Source: Takakia lepidozioides (taxonomy: Eukaryota; Streptophyta; Takakiopsida; Takakiales; Takakiaceae). From it: a DNA stretch of 64,000 nucleotides. Positions 20,660 to 32,275 of this stretch are shown here, one piece after another; within the stretch, counting starts at the first letter, position 1, and each line of letters opens with the position of its first letter. The stretch covers positions 76,238,907-76,302,906 of the forward strand of contig CM060733.1 of assembly GCA_030704615.1 (NCBI GenBank), written 5' to 3'. The notes beneath the pieces are model-generated. The model did not search any database, was not told where the DNA came from, and saw only the letters and a list, made by a program, of their open reading frames with translations. Position numbers and translations under genes: made by a program.

Positions 20660-23600
20660 TCAACGCTTCTTCCGCTTTTGAGGTCGCCCTTCGAACGCTG
20701 CAACTGCCTCGGATGCGTTTCCCATTTCTGAGGCACGCACCCAAGATGCCTCCACAAGATGATAGCCCTTCCATTTGACGAGATACTCCGTTTCTCGGTT
20801 CTTGAACCTCCTCGACTTAAGTATTGCCTCCACCTCGTACTCGGGTTCATTTTCATGATCCAACAGCATAGGTGGCGGACGCAACACTTGCTGCCGATTC
20901 GGACGTGCTTCATCTTTGAAGTAAGGCTTCAAAAGGGAGACATGGAATACTGGGTGCACCTTGCTGTTTGCTGGCAGCTCCAATTCATACACATCCTCAT
21001 TCATAACCCTCCGAATGCGAAAGGGACCCGCATACGGAGGTACGAACTTCGGACTCATTTCCGGAGGTAGTCGAAAATTCTTGATGTTCAACCAGACCTC
21101 TGTGCCTGCCTCAAACTTCACTTCCCTCCGCTTCCGATTCGCCTGCCTTTCATACCGTTTCCTAGCTTTGGCAATGTTGTACTTTGCGAGCTTCAACAAA
21201 CGCTCGCGTTCTTCCAGTACCGCCGCTACTGCCGGTTCCTCAACGTCCTGGGCGGCCCAACTTGTCGGCACCAGAGGTGCTTTTCCATAGACCAACACAA
21301 AAGGGGAAACTCCCGTCGCGGAGTGTTCTGTGTTATTATAACAGAACTCTGCCGCGTCTAAGTGTTCCATCCAGTCTGATTGGTCTGCCGACACGTAATT
21401 CCGCAAGAATTGCTTCACTACGGAATTCACTCTTTCCGTTTGGCCGTCCGTCGTAGGTCGGAAGGCGGTGCTCATCTTCAGCCTCGTCCCCATCTTCTTC
21501 CAAAGTGCTCTCCAGAATTTACTCGTAAACTTTGGGTCGCGGTCCGAGACAATATCCTTCGGGACTCCATGATGCTTTAAGACGTGGGCGAAGTAAAGTC
21601 GCCCTGTCTCCTGCGCAGTTGCCGTCTCCTTGGTGGGGATGAAATGGGCCATTTTACTGAACCTATCTACCACCACCATGATTGCATCGAATCCTTTTGA
21701 CAGCGGCATAGCAGTCATGAAATCCATCGAGACGCTTTCCCAAGTCCCCTCTGGAATCGGCAAGGGTTGTAACAGCCCCGCTTGCTTTTTATACTCGCTC
21801 CGGTTTTGTTGGCATGTGGTGCATGTCTTTACATACTCCTCTGCCTCCTCCCTCAGTTTGGGCCAGAAATACTCTTTCTTCAAGAGTGCCGCAGTGCGCT
21901 TGGCTCCACCGTGGCCCGCAAGCGGGCTATCATGGCATTCTCTCAAGAGACTATCCCTGATCCCTCCCTTTGGCACATAGAGACGTTTTTGCTTATACCG
22001 GAGCAGTCCGTTTTGCAAGTGGAACTGCGATTTAACCCCCATTCTCAAGTTCTGCATCACGCACTTTGCCAGCTCATCCTTCCGGCAAGCCTTCCGGATC
22101 TTCCTTTGGAGCGCCGTCTCGCCCTTGTACACCAACAAGAGCTGCTGCTTTCTACTTAAAGCATCGGCCACCACATTGTCCCGTCCCGGTTTGTACTGGA
22201 TATCCACGTCGAACACTGCCAAAGTATCTTGCCACCTAAGTTGTTTTGGGGACAACTTGGGCTGCGTGGCAAAATACTTCACCGTGACATTGTCCGTGAA
22301 CACCTTCACTGGGTTGGAACCAACATAGTGGCGCCAGAGTTCAAGGCAATGTACCACCGCCTTCATCTCTTTTTCGTGCGTCGGCCACCGTCGCTCCACT
22401 TCATTCAGTTTCTTACTTTCGTAAGCCACTGGACGTCCATCTTGCATAAGTACACCCCCAATTGCGAAGTCCGATGCATCTGTATGAATCTCAAACGGAC
22501 GATCGAACTCCGGGATTTTTAAGACTGGAGCTTCCGTCATCCGCTGCTTCAATTCAGCAAAAGCTTGGCCACAAAATGTGTTCCATACCCAGACTTTGGA
22601 TTTACACAGAAGGTCCGACAGCGGCCCCGCGATCTTGGCGAAATTTCTCACATACTTCCGGTAATAGGAGGCGAGTCCTAGGAAGGATCGCACTCCCGGG
22701 ACCGAAGTCGGAGGCTCCCAGTCCAAGATCGCCCTCACCTTTCTGTCATCCATTTTGATCCCATCCTGTGTAATCACGTGCCCCAAGAACTCCACTTTTG
22801 TGACCCCGAATTCGCACTTTGAAGCTTTGGCATACAGCTTCCCTTCTCGCAATTTTTGGAACACCCTTTTGAGGTGCTCCAGGTGCTCCTCCTTTGTTTT
22901 CGAGTACACCAAGATGTCGTCGATGTACACGATCACAAAGTCATCCAACCACTCCTGGAAAAGGCTGTTCATCAGCGTGCTAAATGTCGCTGGTGCATTG
23001 GTGAGCCCAAAAGGCATCACCAAGAACTCATATGAACCATACCTTGTCCTGCACGCGGTCTTCTCCTCATCTCCTTCCGCCACCCGAATTTGGTGATAGC
23101 CGGAGCGCAAGTCGATCCGGCTGAAATACTTCGCTCCTGCCAACCGATCGAAGAGGTCGTCGATCCTTGGCAAAGGGTACCGGTTTTTGATAGTCACCTT
23201 ATTCAGAGCCCTGTAATCGACACACATCCGCAGCGTCCCATCCTTCTTGTCTGCAAATAGCACCGGGGCTCCGTAAGGTGACTTACTCGGCCGGATGTAC
23301 CCCTTTGACATTAGATCTTTGAGCTGAGTCTTCAGCTCGACCAACTCTTTGTGGCTCAACCGGTAGGGCGCCTTGGCAGGCGGTTCCGATCCCGGTATCA
23401 CCTCAATTTTGTGGTCAACTCCTCTTCGCGGTGGCAAGCCGCTTGGTAAATCCTCCGGCATCACATCCTGGTATTTCTCCAAAATCCCCTTGATCCAATC
23501 TGGGCTCGGCTCCCCATCGCCTTCTCCTTTCACTTCTCTAATGTAAAGCAAAAACTGGGACTCGTGTGTCTCCTCCACGGCCCACTCCTTTGCTGATAGA

Positions 23601-23737
23601 AGGTTTATTCGCCCTCCCACGGATTTGGGCGTTTCCGACACTCGTAAAACCTCGCCACCATTCCCACATGGCAGCGTGACTACTCTCTTGCGGCCATCTA
23701 TGACCGCTCCGGATTTGCTCAAAAAGGTCATTCCCAA
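20660..23737 (-). CDS. Element D pol: protease end, RT, RNase H, integrase, chromodomain
   Basis: 1025 residues, uninterrupted. The first residues (GMTFLSKSG) are the end of the aspartic protease whose active site is in the gag frame. RT carries the YIDD catalytic motif ([19 protein letters not shown]). RNase H includes [19 protein letters not shown]. Integrase has an HHCC zinc-binding region ([14 protein letters not shown]...CTTCQQ) and catalytic D, D and E in VSMDF, SDRDPKF and QTERVN. The last part, after [10 protein letters not shown], is a chromodomain ([33 protein letters not shown]), which in related elements steers insertion by binding histone marks. Confidence 0.96.
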   Translation of the reverse strand: MGMTFLSKSGAVIDGRKRVVTLPCGNGGEVLRVSETPKSVGGRINLLSAKEWAVEETHESQFLLYIREVKGEGDGEPSPDWIKGILEKYQDVMPEDLPSGLPPRRGVDHKIEVIPGSEPPAKAPYRLSHKELVELKTQLKDLMSKGYIRPSKSPYGAPVLFADKKDGTLRMCVDYRALNKVTIKNRYPLPRIDDLFDRLAGAKYFSRIDLRSGYHQIRVAEGDEEKTACRTRYGSYEFLVMPFGLTNAPATFSTLMNSLFQEWLDDFVIVYIDDILVYSKTKEEHLEHLKRVFQKLREGKLYAKASKCEFGVTKVEFLGHVITQDGIKMDDRKVRAILDWEPPTSVPGVRSFLGLASYYRKYVRNFAKIAGPLSDLLCKSKVWVWNTFCGQAFAELKQRMTEAPVLKIPEFDRPFEIHTDASDFAIGGVLMQDGRPVAYESKKLNEVERRWPTHEKEMKAVVHCLELWRHYVGSNPVKVFTDNVTVKYFATQPKLSPKQLRWQDTLAVFDVDIQYKPGRDNVVADALSRKQQLLLVYKGETALQRKIRKACRKDELAKCVMQNLRMGVKSQFHLQNGLLRYKQKRLYVPKGGIRDSLLRECHDSPLAGHGGAKRTAALLKKEYFWPKLREEAEEYVKTCTTCQQNRSEYKKQAGLLQPLPIPEGTWESVSMDFMTAMPLSKGFDAIMVVVDRFSKMAHFIPTKETATAQETGRLYFAHVLKHHGVPKDIVSDRDPKFTSKFWRALWKKMGTRLKMSTAFRPTTDGQTERVNSVVKQFLRNYVSADQSDWMEHLDAAEFCYNNTEHSATGVSPFVLVYGKAPLVPTSWAAQDVEEPAVAAVLEERERLLKLAKYNIAKARKRYERQANRKRREVKFEAGTEVWLNIKNFRLPPEMSPKFVPPYAGPFRIRRVMNEDVYELELPANSKVHPVFHVSLLKPYFKDEARPNRQQVLRPPPMLLDHENEPEYEVEAILKSRRFKNRETEYLVKWKGYHLVEASWVRASEMGNASEAVAAFEGRPQKRKKR

Positions 23738-25221
23738 AATGAGATCACTCCATCGATCTCGCAGATAGTGAAGTTCTCACGTCCCTCCCAACTCCCCAGT
23801 TGAAGAGGAACATCAAACGCCAACCTTGTCGCCAACTGAGGTTCTCCTTTGGCAGAGCGCACCTCAATAGAGGCCCCCACGTCACTTGTCGGGAGTCCCA
23901 ACTTTCGCGCCGCCGCCGGCGTCATGAAGGAGTGCGACGCTCCTGTGTCCACCAACAACGACACATTAGTTCCGGATATTATCCCATCCACGAACAATAA
24001 CTGACTCCCTTTTCGTAAGGCGCCAGTTTCCTGATACAACTCACAAGAAAATTTGCCTACCTTGCAAGTCCTGGCGACCACCGCTTCCACCAAGCGACTG
24101 ATGGTATCTTTCGACAGCTCCGTGGTCGCCCGAGTCATGTTCAATTGCCGGGGCTTCGTGCACTTCTTGGCCATGTGCCCGGGCTCCCCGCAATTGAAAC
24201 ACACTCCATCAAAGGTCGCCTTCTGTCCGCCATAAGTCGCTCCACCCGCTTTTCCTTTCGAAGCACCGGGTGCCGCCTTGACGTGTGAAGGACCTCCCTT
24301 CGATTTCCACGTGCCATTTTCGCCGCGTGGCCTATCCCACTTCTTTTCCGGTCGGGAGGAGTCACCTTCCCGCCGGGTCTTCTTGTGGTTCAGCTCCGTA
24401 CGGCCTTGTCTCTCACCCCTAGGGACATCCGAGAAACATTCAGCTCTCTCAATTGCCTCGTTCAAAGTCTTGGGTGGCTTCTCCTCCAACTTCCGCCTAG
24501 CCCATGGGGCCAGTCCCGCCACAAAGTTGAAGACCATTTCTGGTTCTGCCATGTCCGCGACTTCGAGCAACAGCACATTGAAAGCCTGGACATACCCTCG
24601 AATGTCATCTGTTTGCTTCAAATTCCTCATCTTGTCCCGGGCAAGCCAGGATGCGTTGAGGGGCACAAACTGTCTCTTCATCAATTCCTTGAACTCACTC
24701 CAGTTCAAGGTTTCCGGGCTTGGGCCTCGGTCGTGAAGGCGTTTCTGCCACCATTGTTGAGCATAGCCCCTCAAATAGGTGGGAGCCACTTCCACCCGAT
24801 CCTCGTCACTCAACTTGGCCGCCCGGAAGTACTGCTCTAGCTCCAGGAGCCAGGTGTTGAGTGCCTTCCGGTTTCGAACGCCCTCAAAGGTGCCGGGTTC
24901 CTTAGGCTTCACCTTAAACTTTGCCTTGGTGGAAGTGGCATTAGCCGCCTTCAACACGTCTTTCAACGTCCCGCCAAACTGCGCCAACAACCCTTCCCAA
25001 AAGGCTGCCGGCATGGGAGGCATCTCTTGGTTTGTCGGAGCTCTCAAAGATTCCTCGGGCTCCGACTCCTCGGATTCCTCCCGCTCCTGAGCGGCCTCGT
25101 TTTCGGAAACATTAATCGCTTCCTCAAACGGCCGCCTCGGTGACACGTCGCCCCCATCGGGCTCACCGGGATCATCATCTTTTGGGCCGTTCCGCTTTCG
25201 CTTCGGCTTGCCCGACCCCAT
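23728..25221 (-). CDS. Element D gag with protease active site
   Basis: I place the start at the Met of [17 protein letters not shown] (25221); the longer upstream frame crosses the PBS and LTR. It holds an acidic region, a retrotransposon gag/capsid-like domain ([14 protein letters not shown]...[20 protein letters not shown]), one zinc knuckle [14 protein letters not shown], and the aspartic protease active site [12 protein letters not shown]. The frame ends 10 bp past the first pol ATG. Protease homology moves to the pol frame near 23741-23752, so an intact product needs a -1 shift there; one missing base is the simplest reading. Confidence 0.92.
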   Translation of the reverse strand: MGSGKPKRKRNGPKDDDPGEPDGGDVSPRRPFEEAINVSENEAAQEREESEESEPEESLRAPTNQEMPPMPAAFWEGLLAQFGGTLKDVLKAANATSTKAKFKVKPKEPGTFEGVRNRKALNTWLLELEQYFRAAKLSDEDRVEVAPTYLRGYAQQWWQKRLHDRGPSPETLNWSEFKELMKRQFVPLNASWLARDKMRNLKQTDDIRGYVQAFNVLLLEVADMAEPEMVFNFVAGLAPWARRKLEEKPPKTLNEAIERAECFSDVPRGERQGRTELNHKKTRREGDSSRPEKKWDRPRGENGTWKSKGGPSHVKAAPGASKGKAGGATYGGQKATFDGVCFNCGEPGHMAKKCTKPRQLNMTRATTELSKDTISRLVEAVVARTCKVGKFSCELYQETGALRKGSQLLFVDGIISGTNVSLLVDTGASHSFMTPAAARKLGLPTSDVGASIEVRSAKGEPQLATRLAFDVPLQLGSWEGRENFTICEIDGVISFWE

Positions 25222-25262
25222 GATGAGGCCAATCCCAAGGACGATCGCGTACTGAACTCTAA

Positions 25263-25274
25263 GCTCTGATACCA
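25263..25274 (-). other. Element D primer binding site (initiator tRNA-Met)
   Basis: Minus-strand TGGTATCAGAGC, two bases inside the 5' LTR: the classic plant PBS complementary to the 3' end of initiator tRNA-Met. Confidence 0.95.
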
Positions 25275-25276
25275 AG

Positions 25277-26000
25277 TGTCGCACACCTCAGTTCGGTAAA
25301 CTCCCCTTCAAGTCATAGTTACTCGCTTTGATGCGCGCGCCTGACTCCCAACCTGGCCGCCGGGCCAACTTGGAGTTTCGGCTGCTCACCGGGACATAAC
25401 GGTCCCCTTCCGCTTCCCTCTAAACCCTCCACCTATTTGGGACTAGGAGAATTCCCTTTGGTAGATGGCAGTCCGGAACAGCTCCCCACTCTTTGGTCGC
25501 TTTCCGGCTCGCTCGCTTACTCACTAGTTTTTGGTCACCAACGGGCTTGCACCGTTCTCGGGGTTACTACTCCCTATATATACTTCTGTAGCTGTCCGCG
25601 GGGGTTTCATAACCAGCCATGCCATTTTATGGCGAACCACCACGAAAACCCTCGACTCCCGGTGGTGAGTCGCGGTGAGTCTTGGCCCACTCACCGCGGC
25701 CCCAATGGACCGTGATGAGTCCCAAGACTCCCCACGACTCCCACCTCGAGGTCTCCACCCCATGGTGAGTCCTATGCCACCCCCACTAAGTCCCACTAAG
25801 CTACCACCACCCCTTGTGGAGCCACCTCCACCGCAACCCGGTGTGCGGGGCTCCACCTAGTGAGCGCCTCCGCCTCCTTGAGTGCCTTGGGCACTCAAGG
25901 GTGCTTCAGCCCCCCATACCTATCGCTGCCGCTGCCCCCACCACAGGGGCAGCCCCTCATGTGTCCCGACCCCCTGCCCTCAAGGCAAAGGGCCGCGACA
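25277..26000 (-). repeat. Element D 5' LTR (724 bp)
   Basis: Promoter-bearing LTR of D (element is on the minus strand). Carries C at 25542 where the other LTR has T. Confidence 0.95.
25575..25582 (-). promoter_or_regulatory. TATA box of element D
   Basis: TATATATA about 420 bp into the minus-strand LTR, flanked by AAG upstream and GGGAG downstream. Likely TATA box placing the R region in the second half of the LTR. By position and sequence only. Confidence 0.5.
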
Positions 26001-26005
26001 CAGAA
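26001..26005. other. Right target-site duplication of element D (CAGAA)
   Basis: Second copy of the 5-bp duplication; gag of B resumes right after it with GGTAGGGCCAC as in copy A. Confidence 0.95.
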
Positions 26006-26564
26006 GGTAGGGCCACAGATGGCGTTACAACCAACACGGGCAAAACCACCCTTTCCAATATATTCAGGAAAAGGGGATCCCGATGTACACATTAGCCAAT
26101 TTGAGCACATGTGTATAGTGAACAATGAGAATGGCGATGATGCCAAGATGAGACTGTTTCCTTGTTCACTTATCAAGAAAGCAAGTGAATGGTATGCAAG
26201 ATTCCCTGATAATCATTTCCTAACCTGGAATGGCTTGAATACAGCATTTCGAAATAGGTTCAGGACAAGTAAAACTGAGGATGAAGTGTATGGAAGTTTA
26301 CAACAGCTGAAGCAAAAGAAGCATGAAACTGTTGAAGAGTATATGGAGAAGATGGAATTGATGATGAAAAAGCTGGCTGCAGTACCAGCGCCCGGTTTAC
26401 AGAAGACTTGGTTTGTGAGTGGACTAAGACCAGAGTTGCAAAAGAAAGTGGATATGTTACCCCATAATACAGTGGAGGAGGCATTTGAAACTGCAAACAG
26501 AATTGAGCAATTGGGAATGCTCAGGAGAGAGAAAAAAGAAGATGAGGACTCTGAGGATGAGTGA
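26006..26564 (+). CDS. Copy B gag, capsid-like part
   Basis: Continuation of the gag frame after D. Contains KKASEWYARFPDNHFLTWNG, EEYMEKMELMMKKLAA and KTWFVSGLRPELQKKVDM, a layout typical of retrotransposon gag capsid domains. It ends at a TGA where copy A has TCA, and one further base is missing before the next block, so the single gag frame is broken here in B. Confidence 0.8.
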
Positions 26565-26614
26565 GATGAAGAAGAAGAGCAAGAACTAAAAGAAAGATTA
26601 AGAGAAAGGAGAAG

Positions 26615-27706
26615 TTGAAGAGGGATAACTATGAAAAAAAATTGGAAGAAATCTTGAAGAAGTATGCCACAGAGGCTGCAACACATTGGCGGAAGGGTGT
26701 TTGGTGTGCAAAGTGCCAGAATGAAGGCCATACCACCACAGAATGCCACATGAAGGAGAAACACTGTACTATCTGTAAAATGGATAACCATTCTACTGAG
26801 AATTGTTACTACAACAGAAGGACAGCTGCAAGAGAACCTAGGCAAGTAAGGGTGCATCAAGTGCAGCCCCAGCCAAGAAGAAACAATGATCAGGACCACT
26901 ATGGTAGGTCTGGTGGTTATAACAATGGCATGGAAGGGAGAGGTAATTCAAGAGGGAATTACCAAGGAAATTCCAGAGGCAACTATCAGGGTAATCCAAG
27001 GGGGAATTACCAGCCCGGGAATCAGGATTATAGAAATAATCCAAGAACAGACCAAGGGCGAGGACCCAATGGTGAAGAGCTATGTTACTATTGTAATCAG
27101 CCAGGACATCGCAAGGCAGCCTGTTCATTCTGGATAAGACACCAGAATGAGATGAGAGCTCCTGTGAATGAGGGCCCAGTGGTGGCAGCTCACATGGTTA
27201 GGCCATGTGTTGTACCAGAAGTAAGTACAATGATAGTAACAAGAAGTAAAGCCAAACTAATACCTCCAGTAGAAGAGGAAGAAGATGAGAATGGAAGTGG
27301 CAATGATATGCCTGAAGATGAAGAGACTTGGAAAGATGAGAAGGAACTGCACAAGGAAGTGGCAGATACTATAAGGGAAATGCAAAAGAGTACTGATATT
27401 CCTGTGGCAGATTCCTCTGATTCGGATGGAGAAAAAGAAGGGAGTGAGGAAGAAAGGAAAAAAGAAGATGCAGACATGCAAAGTAATGAAGAGACTTTGG
27501 CTGAAGTAATATGCCAGACCAAAGCAGAAATTACCATTGGACAGCTATTAGCTGTGGCACCTTATTGTAGGCACAGGCTGTATCAAGCAATCAATCGAAT
27601 TGCCCAAGAGACAAGAAACACAGACCTGAACAGCAAGGTGACCAGTTATAATGTGAAGCCGGAAGGGCGAGAAACAGTCATGGACTTGATGATTCTATGC
27701 CAGTAA
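26615..27706 (+). CDS. Copy B gag, nucleocapsid part with three zinc knuckles
   Basis: 363 residues. Knuckles: CAKCQNEGHTTTEC, CTICKMDNHSTENC and CYYCNQPGHRKAAC, each C-X2-C-X4-H-X4-C. Between the second and third is a Gly/Asn/Arg repeat (GNSRGNYQGN). The C-terminus is acidic and Glu-rich and ends 10 bp inside the protease frame. Most gypsy gags have one knuckle; three suggests extra RNA-binding surface. Confidence 0.85.
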   Translation: MKRDNYEKKLEEILKKYATEAATHWRKGVWCAKCQNEGHTTTECHMKEKHCTICKMDNHSTENCYYNRRTAAREPRQVRVHQVQPQPRRNNDQDHYGRSGGYNNGMEGRGNSRGNYQGNSRGNYQGNPRGNYQPGNQDYRNNPRTDQGRGPNGEELCYYCNQPGHRKAACSFWIRHQNEMRAPVNEGPVVAAHMVRPCVVPEVSTMIVTRSKAKLIPPVEEEEDENGSGNDMPEDEETWKDEKELHKEVADTIREMQKSTDIPVADSSDSDGEKEGSEEERKKEDADMQSNEETLAEVICQTKAEITIGQLLAVAPYCRHRLYQAINRIAQETRNTDLNSKVTSYNVKPEGRETVMDLMILCQ

Positions 27707-29076
27707 TCCAATTGAGAATTGGAAGCACAGAACTAACTGATGTACTGATAGATGGTGGTTCTAGAGTAAATATCATGACAGACCAATTAAGGAAGAAACT
27801 TGGTCTAAGTAACATGAAACCAACCCCATTTACAGTAACAATGGCAGATCAAAGAAGTGTACAGCCATTGGGATTAATAAGAGGAGTTAAGATACAGATA
27901 CAGAAAATGATCTTTATGATCACAGTAATTGTATTAAAAATGGATGAAGTCATGGAGGCTTACTCCTTATTATTGGGACGTCCGTGGCTGAAACAGGCCA
28001 GGGTATTCCATGACTGGAATTCTCAGTTACTAACCGTGCATAATGGGATACACGAGATACAAATTACCACAAAGAAATCTAGTAGATTACCTGCTACAAG
28101 AAGACCTCGAGGAGTCACAGAGTATGACTGGAAAGGAGGACTGGATGAAGAGCAGGAAGCTACCCTATTTGCTGCACACCCAGAGTGGGAGCAGGTTGCA
28201 GAGATGCGGCTTGAAAGCCTAAGTTGTTTGAGAGGTATCTGCTGTGGTGTAGTGACAGCAACACCAACTGAAGAGGAAACCAGCATTTACCCATCACATT
28301 TCTATGAAGAAAGAGAAGGAGAAATAGAAATCCTAGAAGAACCAGCCACTGTGAGCTTACAGGATGAAGTGGTGACTGGTTGGACAATCACAGCTGATAA
28401 GCAGGTGAGGGAAGTAAATGTGGGAACTAAAGAGGAACCGAGGATGGTGAAAGTAGGAGCTGATTTGGAGCCGGAATTCTTCGAAGAAGCTAAAAGCTTG
28501 TTCATCAAATACAGAGATGTATTTGCTTGGAGCTATGAGGATCTAAAAGGGATACCACCTGAAGTCTGTCAGCATAAGATTGAACTGGAACCAGGGTCAG
28601 TACCAATCAAGCAGGCGAGGTATAGAATGAATCCCAACTACGCACAGAAGGTTGGAGAAGAGATAAAGAAGTTGGCTGAGGCTAAGTTTATATACCCAAT
28701 AGAGTATACAACTTGGTTGTCACCCATTGTTATAGTTCCCAAGAAGAATGGCAAACTAAGAGTATGTGTGAACTATAAGAAGCTGAATGCTTGTACGAAG
28801 AAAGATCATTTCCCTTTGCCATTCACAGAAGCAGTATTAGACACTGTGGCAGGCCATGAGATGTACTCATTCATGGATGGCTTCAGTGGTTATAATCAAG
28901 TGCAAGTGGCAGAAGAAGACCAAGGGAAAACAGCTTTCATCACAAATTGGGGGGCTTATGCATACAAACTCATGCCCTTTGGACTCTGTAATGCACCAGC
29001 GACCTTTCAGAGAGTGATAAGTGAATCTTTTCATGAGTATCTGGATGATTTCATGCAGGTATTCTTGGATGATTTC
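27697..29076 (+). CDS. Copy B protease and first half of RT (cut by inversion)
   Basis: Protease-like start with DVLIDGGSRVNIM (DGG in place of DTG/DSG) and LLLGRPWL, then connector and RT: WLSPIVIVPKKNGKLRVCVN, MYSFMDGFSGYNQVQV, MPFGLCNAPATFQR and DDFMQVFLDDF. Immediately after the catalytic LDDF the homology to copy A stops; bases from 29078 are the post-integrase region in reverse orientation, and 13 unrelated codons follow before a stop. RT thumb and connection (about 340 bp in copy A) are missing. Confidence 0.88.
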
Positions 29077-29310
29077 TTAACCCTGAGTTTTAAAGAAACT
29101 CCCTTCTTGGAATAAGTCCCCTATTTGCAGTCTTGCCCTGTGTTCCTCCACATGCACCTGACCTGCTGGCAATCGAAACAATTGCTGGAGGTATAGGGGA
29201 GTAATCATCAATTCAACTCCCTTCACCGTTGTTGTTCATGCCCTTGGCTCAAAGTTCTACAAAAATTGTAACATGTACTGTCTATGGTGTAATGTCCAAT
29301 CTAGGCTTTA

Positions 29311-32265
29311 CAATCCTTGCAATCTCAGCTCCTTCAGTAACTGTATCGCCTGTGGGGTAGCAATTGTTTGTTTATGCAGAATTGTGGTGCTCTTCACCCT
29401 GATTTCCTCCATTCCTCTCACTCTCTTCATTTTAGACTCACAGAACTGTTTTGGCTGTAACAACTGCAGGAATGCCTGTAGTGCACAAAGCATAAACGTA
29501 TGGTTGCCGCAGAAAGCTATGGGTAATTTCTTGTAAGCCTGCGGGGCTTGCAAGCATCGCTCAAGAGAAAAGCTCCGCTCTGTCCTTTCGTGTCTATGCC
29601 ACTGCGTAAGTAATATTGCGAGCGTATAGTCTGTTAGTTCCTCCATAGTTTCCAAGCTATAGCATTGATGGTCTGTCCCGTCGAGACGCCCATTACTCAG
29701 AACGACGCCGCCTCTTGCGCTTAATTTCCCTCCATTTTCTTGATCCTTTCTCTGGTTTTCTATTGGCTGTATCCGCTGTGACTGGATTTTAGATTTTATT
29801 TTCTTTAGTGGACTTTCTCTGTTGGATAGTCCACTAGGATCACACATGTGACAAGAATTCCGCTTTTCTGTACTTGCCGTTCGTTCCGTTTCCTTTTTTC
29901 CGTATTCATTAATGGGCCCGCCTTTCATCCCTTTTGACGGCCGTTCTTGTCCTCTTTCTTTTTGACACCTGTTCTTGCACTTCCTTCTCGGCTGTGTGTC
30001 GCGCCCTGACCTCCACGTGTCTATTTTTAAAGTAATTTCCGTTTTCTCTTCCGTCAGCCATTTTCCTGAAGTTATTATGCGTCCACTTGTCACTGATTCT
30101 ATGGATCGTGTAACTTTAGTAGGCTGTGTTGAGCTGTGACAGGCTGTGTCATACTGTGTTACGCTGTGATAGGCTGTGATGCACTGTGGTAAGCTGTGAT
30201 AGGCTGTGACACGCTGTGGTAGGTTGTGATAGGCTGTGTTGCGCCGTGCTGGGCTGTGATAGGCTGTGTCACGTTGTGATGGGCTGTGATAGGCTATGTC
30301 ACGTCGTGATGGGCTGTGATAGGCTGTGTCACGTCGTGATGGGCTGTGATAGGCTGTGTCACGTTTGTTTTGCCCGCCCTGGTCATATATGCTGGGCCTA
30401 GCGACAAGTGCTCCATACTCCGTTCGTAACACTGGTGCAGCCCGTGACTGCTCTTGCGGTTCAACATGCAAATCATGCTGCAAGGGTTTGTCATGGATAC
30501 CACTGTACCCCTTCAACTTATTGGCATTGACTCTTCCCAGCATTTCTTTGTTAATGGTTTGTAACATGGCGGTGTTGTTATCATACATCTTTTGTATGAC
30601 ATAAGGTCCTTTCCATGGTGATTTAAGCTTAGAAGCTTGAATCTTTCCTTTCTTCTGCAACCATAGAACCAAATCCCCCGTCTTAAAAGTCTTTAACTTG
30701 CCTTCATCAAACTGTTCCTTTCGCTTCATCTGAATTCTGGTCATATTATCAGCTGCATCAGCACGTACTTCTTCCACATGGTATAATTCATGTTTCCTGA
30801 CCTTGATGGAGTCTTGCAATTCCATTCTCTTTCCCCACTCCGTTCTCATGGTAGGTAACAGGAATTCCACTGGAAGTAAGGCTTCCATACCATAAACTAA
30901 TTGGAATGGTGTATACTTAGTGGTGACTTTATATGAAGTCATGTATGACCACAAAGCTGTCAGCAGCTTTGTATCCCAATCCGTTCTGTTTGCATTGACT
31001 ATCTTAGCCAAGATAGTACATAGTATTTTGTTGGTAGCCTCTGCCTGCCCATTACCCTGTGGGTAATATGTTGTACTCTTTCTATGCACAATCATAAACT
31101 CTTTAGTCAACAACTCAATGGTCTCATTCATGAAGTGACTTCCCTGATCACTGATAAATTCTAAGGGACAGCCAAATCGTGTAAGTATGTTCTCGTACAG
31201 GAACCTTGCTGTGGACTTGGCTGTGTTGTCCCTCAAAGCTTTAGCTTCCACCCACTTTGTAGTATAATCAGTGGCTGTAATTATGTACCTGTTTCGTGTA
31301 TTCTTGGATGGTGGGTTAATTGGTCCAACAAAGTCTAGTCCCCATTTCTGAAATGGTTCCATAGGCATTGTAGGATGCAAGGCCATCCTTCCAGATCTCT
31401 GCAAAGGTCCTAGCCTCTGACATTCATCACACTTCTGACAATACTCGTGTACATCTTTGAACAAAGTAGGCCACCAGTATCCTGCGAGTAGTATCTTTCT
31501 ACTGGTAGTCTCTTCTCCAAAATGACCTCCAGCCACTCCTTTATGAACTTCCGCCAAAACTTTATTTACTTCATGGTGGTACAAGCATCGTTTTAGTACT
31601 CCATCAGGTCCTAACTTATACATTCTGTTTCCTACCATAGTATAAGGTAAAGCTTTGATAGCGATTCTCTTCCTCTGCTCCTTACCATAACTAGGTGGGC
31701 ACTGACCATGAGCAAGGTAGTATCTGATTGGCCACTGCCAATCTAACCAATCATCTGCACTTCCCTGCACCTCCACTGCAAAGAGACTCGCATCTGGTAA
31801 TTGATCATCTTTTCCTGTGGCTGGTTCTCCTGTTGACAATCGTGACAAATGATCCGCCACAAGATGCAGTCTCCCAGGCTTGTAAACAACCTCGAACTCA
31901 AACTCGTGCAAGATTATCAACCATCTTGCTATTCTTCCGCTTACCAAAGGTTTGTTTACCAGGTATATCAGAGCCTGGTGATCCACATAGAACATAAACT
32001 TCTTGCCCAACAGGTAATGCCTGAATTTCTTCACTGCATAGATCATTGCCAATGCTTCTCTTTCCGTTGTGCTATAGTTCCTTTCAGCACTGTTCATCAA
32101 CCGGCTAGCATAGTACACAAGTGAATCTATATTCCCTGTAACATTCTGGGCTAACACCGCTCCCAACGCTTCTCCTGATGCATCGCAGTGAACATGGAAT
32201 ACTACATGCCAGTGAGGGTTAATCAGCACAGGTGTAGTTGTTACTGACAGTGTAAGTTCCTCAAA
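29311..32265 (-). CDS. Copy B RNase H, integrase, repeat tract and post-integrase domain in one frame
   Basis: A single frame of about 985 residues. RNase H: VVFHVHCDASGEALGAVLAQ and VDHQALIYLVNKP. Integrase: HHCC region (HFGEETTSRK...YCQKCDECQRLG), then core WGLDFVGPINPPS, ISDQGSHF and GNGQAEATNK. A tract of RRDTAYHSPS-type repeats follows, encoded by the CACAGCC-like minisatellite, then a basic linker and METMEELTDY with KMKRVRGMEEIRVKSTTIL. It ends at TAA (29308-29310) where copy A has CAA. The open frame suggests the post-integrase domain is translated with pol. The equivalent N-terminal half of pol lies on the other strand because of the inversion. Confidence 0.88.
30120..30362 (-). repeat. 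Minisatellite coding for AYHSPSRRDT-type repeats
   Basis: Plus-strand units GGCTGTGATAGGCTGTGTCA and CGTCGTGATGGGCTGTGATA. The last four units are nearly identical. In frame with integrase, giving repeated RRDTAYHSPS. Same base motif as the LTR minisatellites, in the same sense orientation. Confidence 0.88.
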
Positions 32266-32275
32266 AACAACTGCA

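Larger units (their letters stand above)
19030..26000 (-). mobile_element. Element D, young chromovirus (Ty3/gypsy) nested in copy B gag
   Basis: 6971 bp with two 724-bp LTRs, CAGAA duplications, an initiator-Met PBS, gag, and pol ending in a chromodomain. By eye the LTRs differ at one position (19295 T, 25542 C), indicating recent insertion. Transcription runs right to left. RT wording ([20 protein letters not shown]) and the chromodomain place it among plant chromoviruses, possibly near Galadriel; that sub-assignment is tentative. One frame break between gag and pol. Confidence 0.97.
29078..32265 (-). other. Inverted internal block of copy B
   Basis: About 3.2 kb oriented opposite to the rest of B, from the RNase H start (32265) to the middle of the post-integrase domain (29078). 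Compared with collinear copy A, about 343 bp is lost at the RT side (A 5253-5595) and about 309 bp at the coiled-coil side (A 1428-1736). The right junction shows AAA microhomology. Confidence 0.88.
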
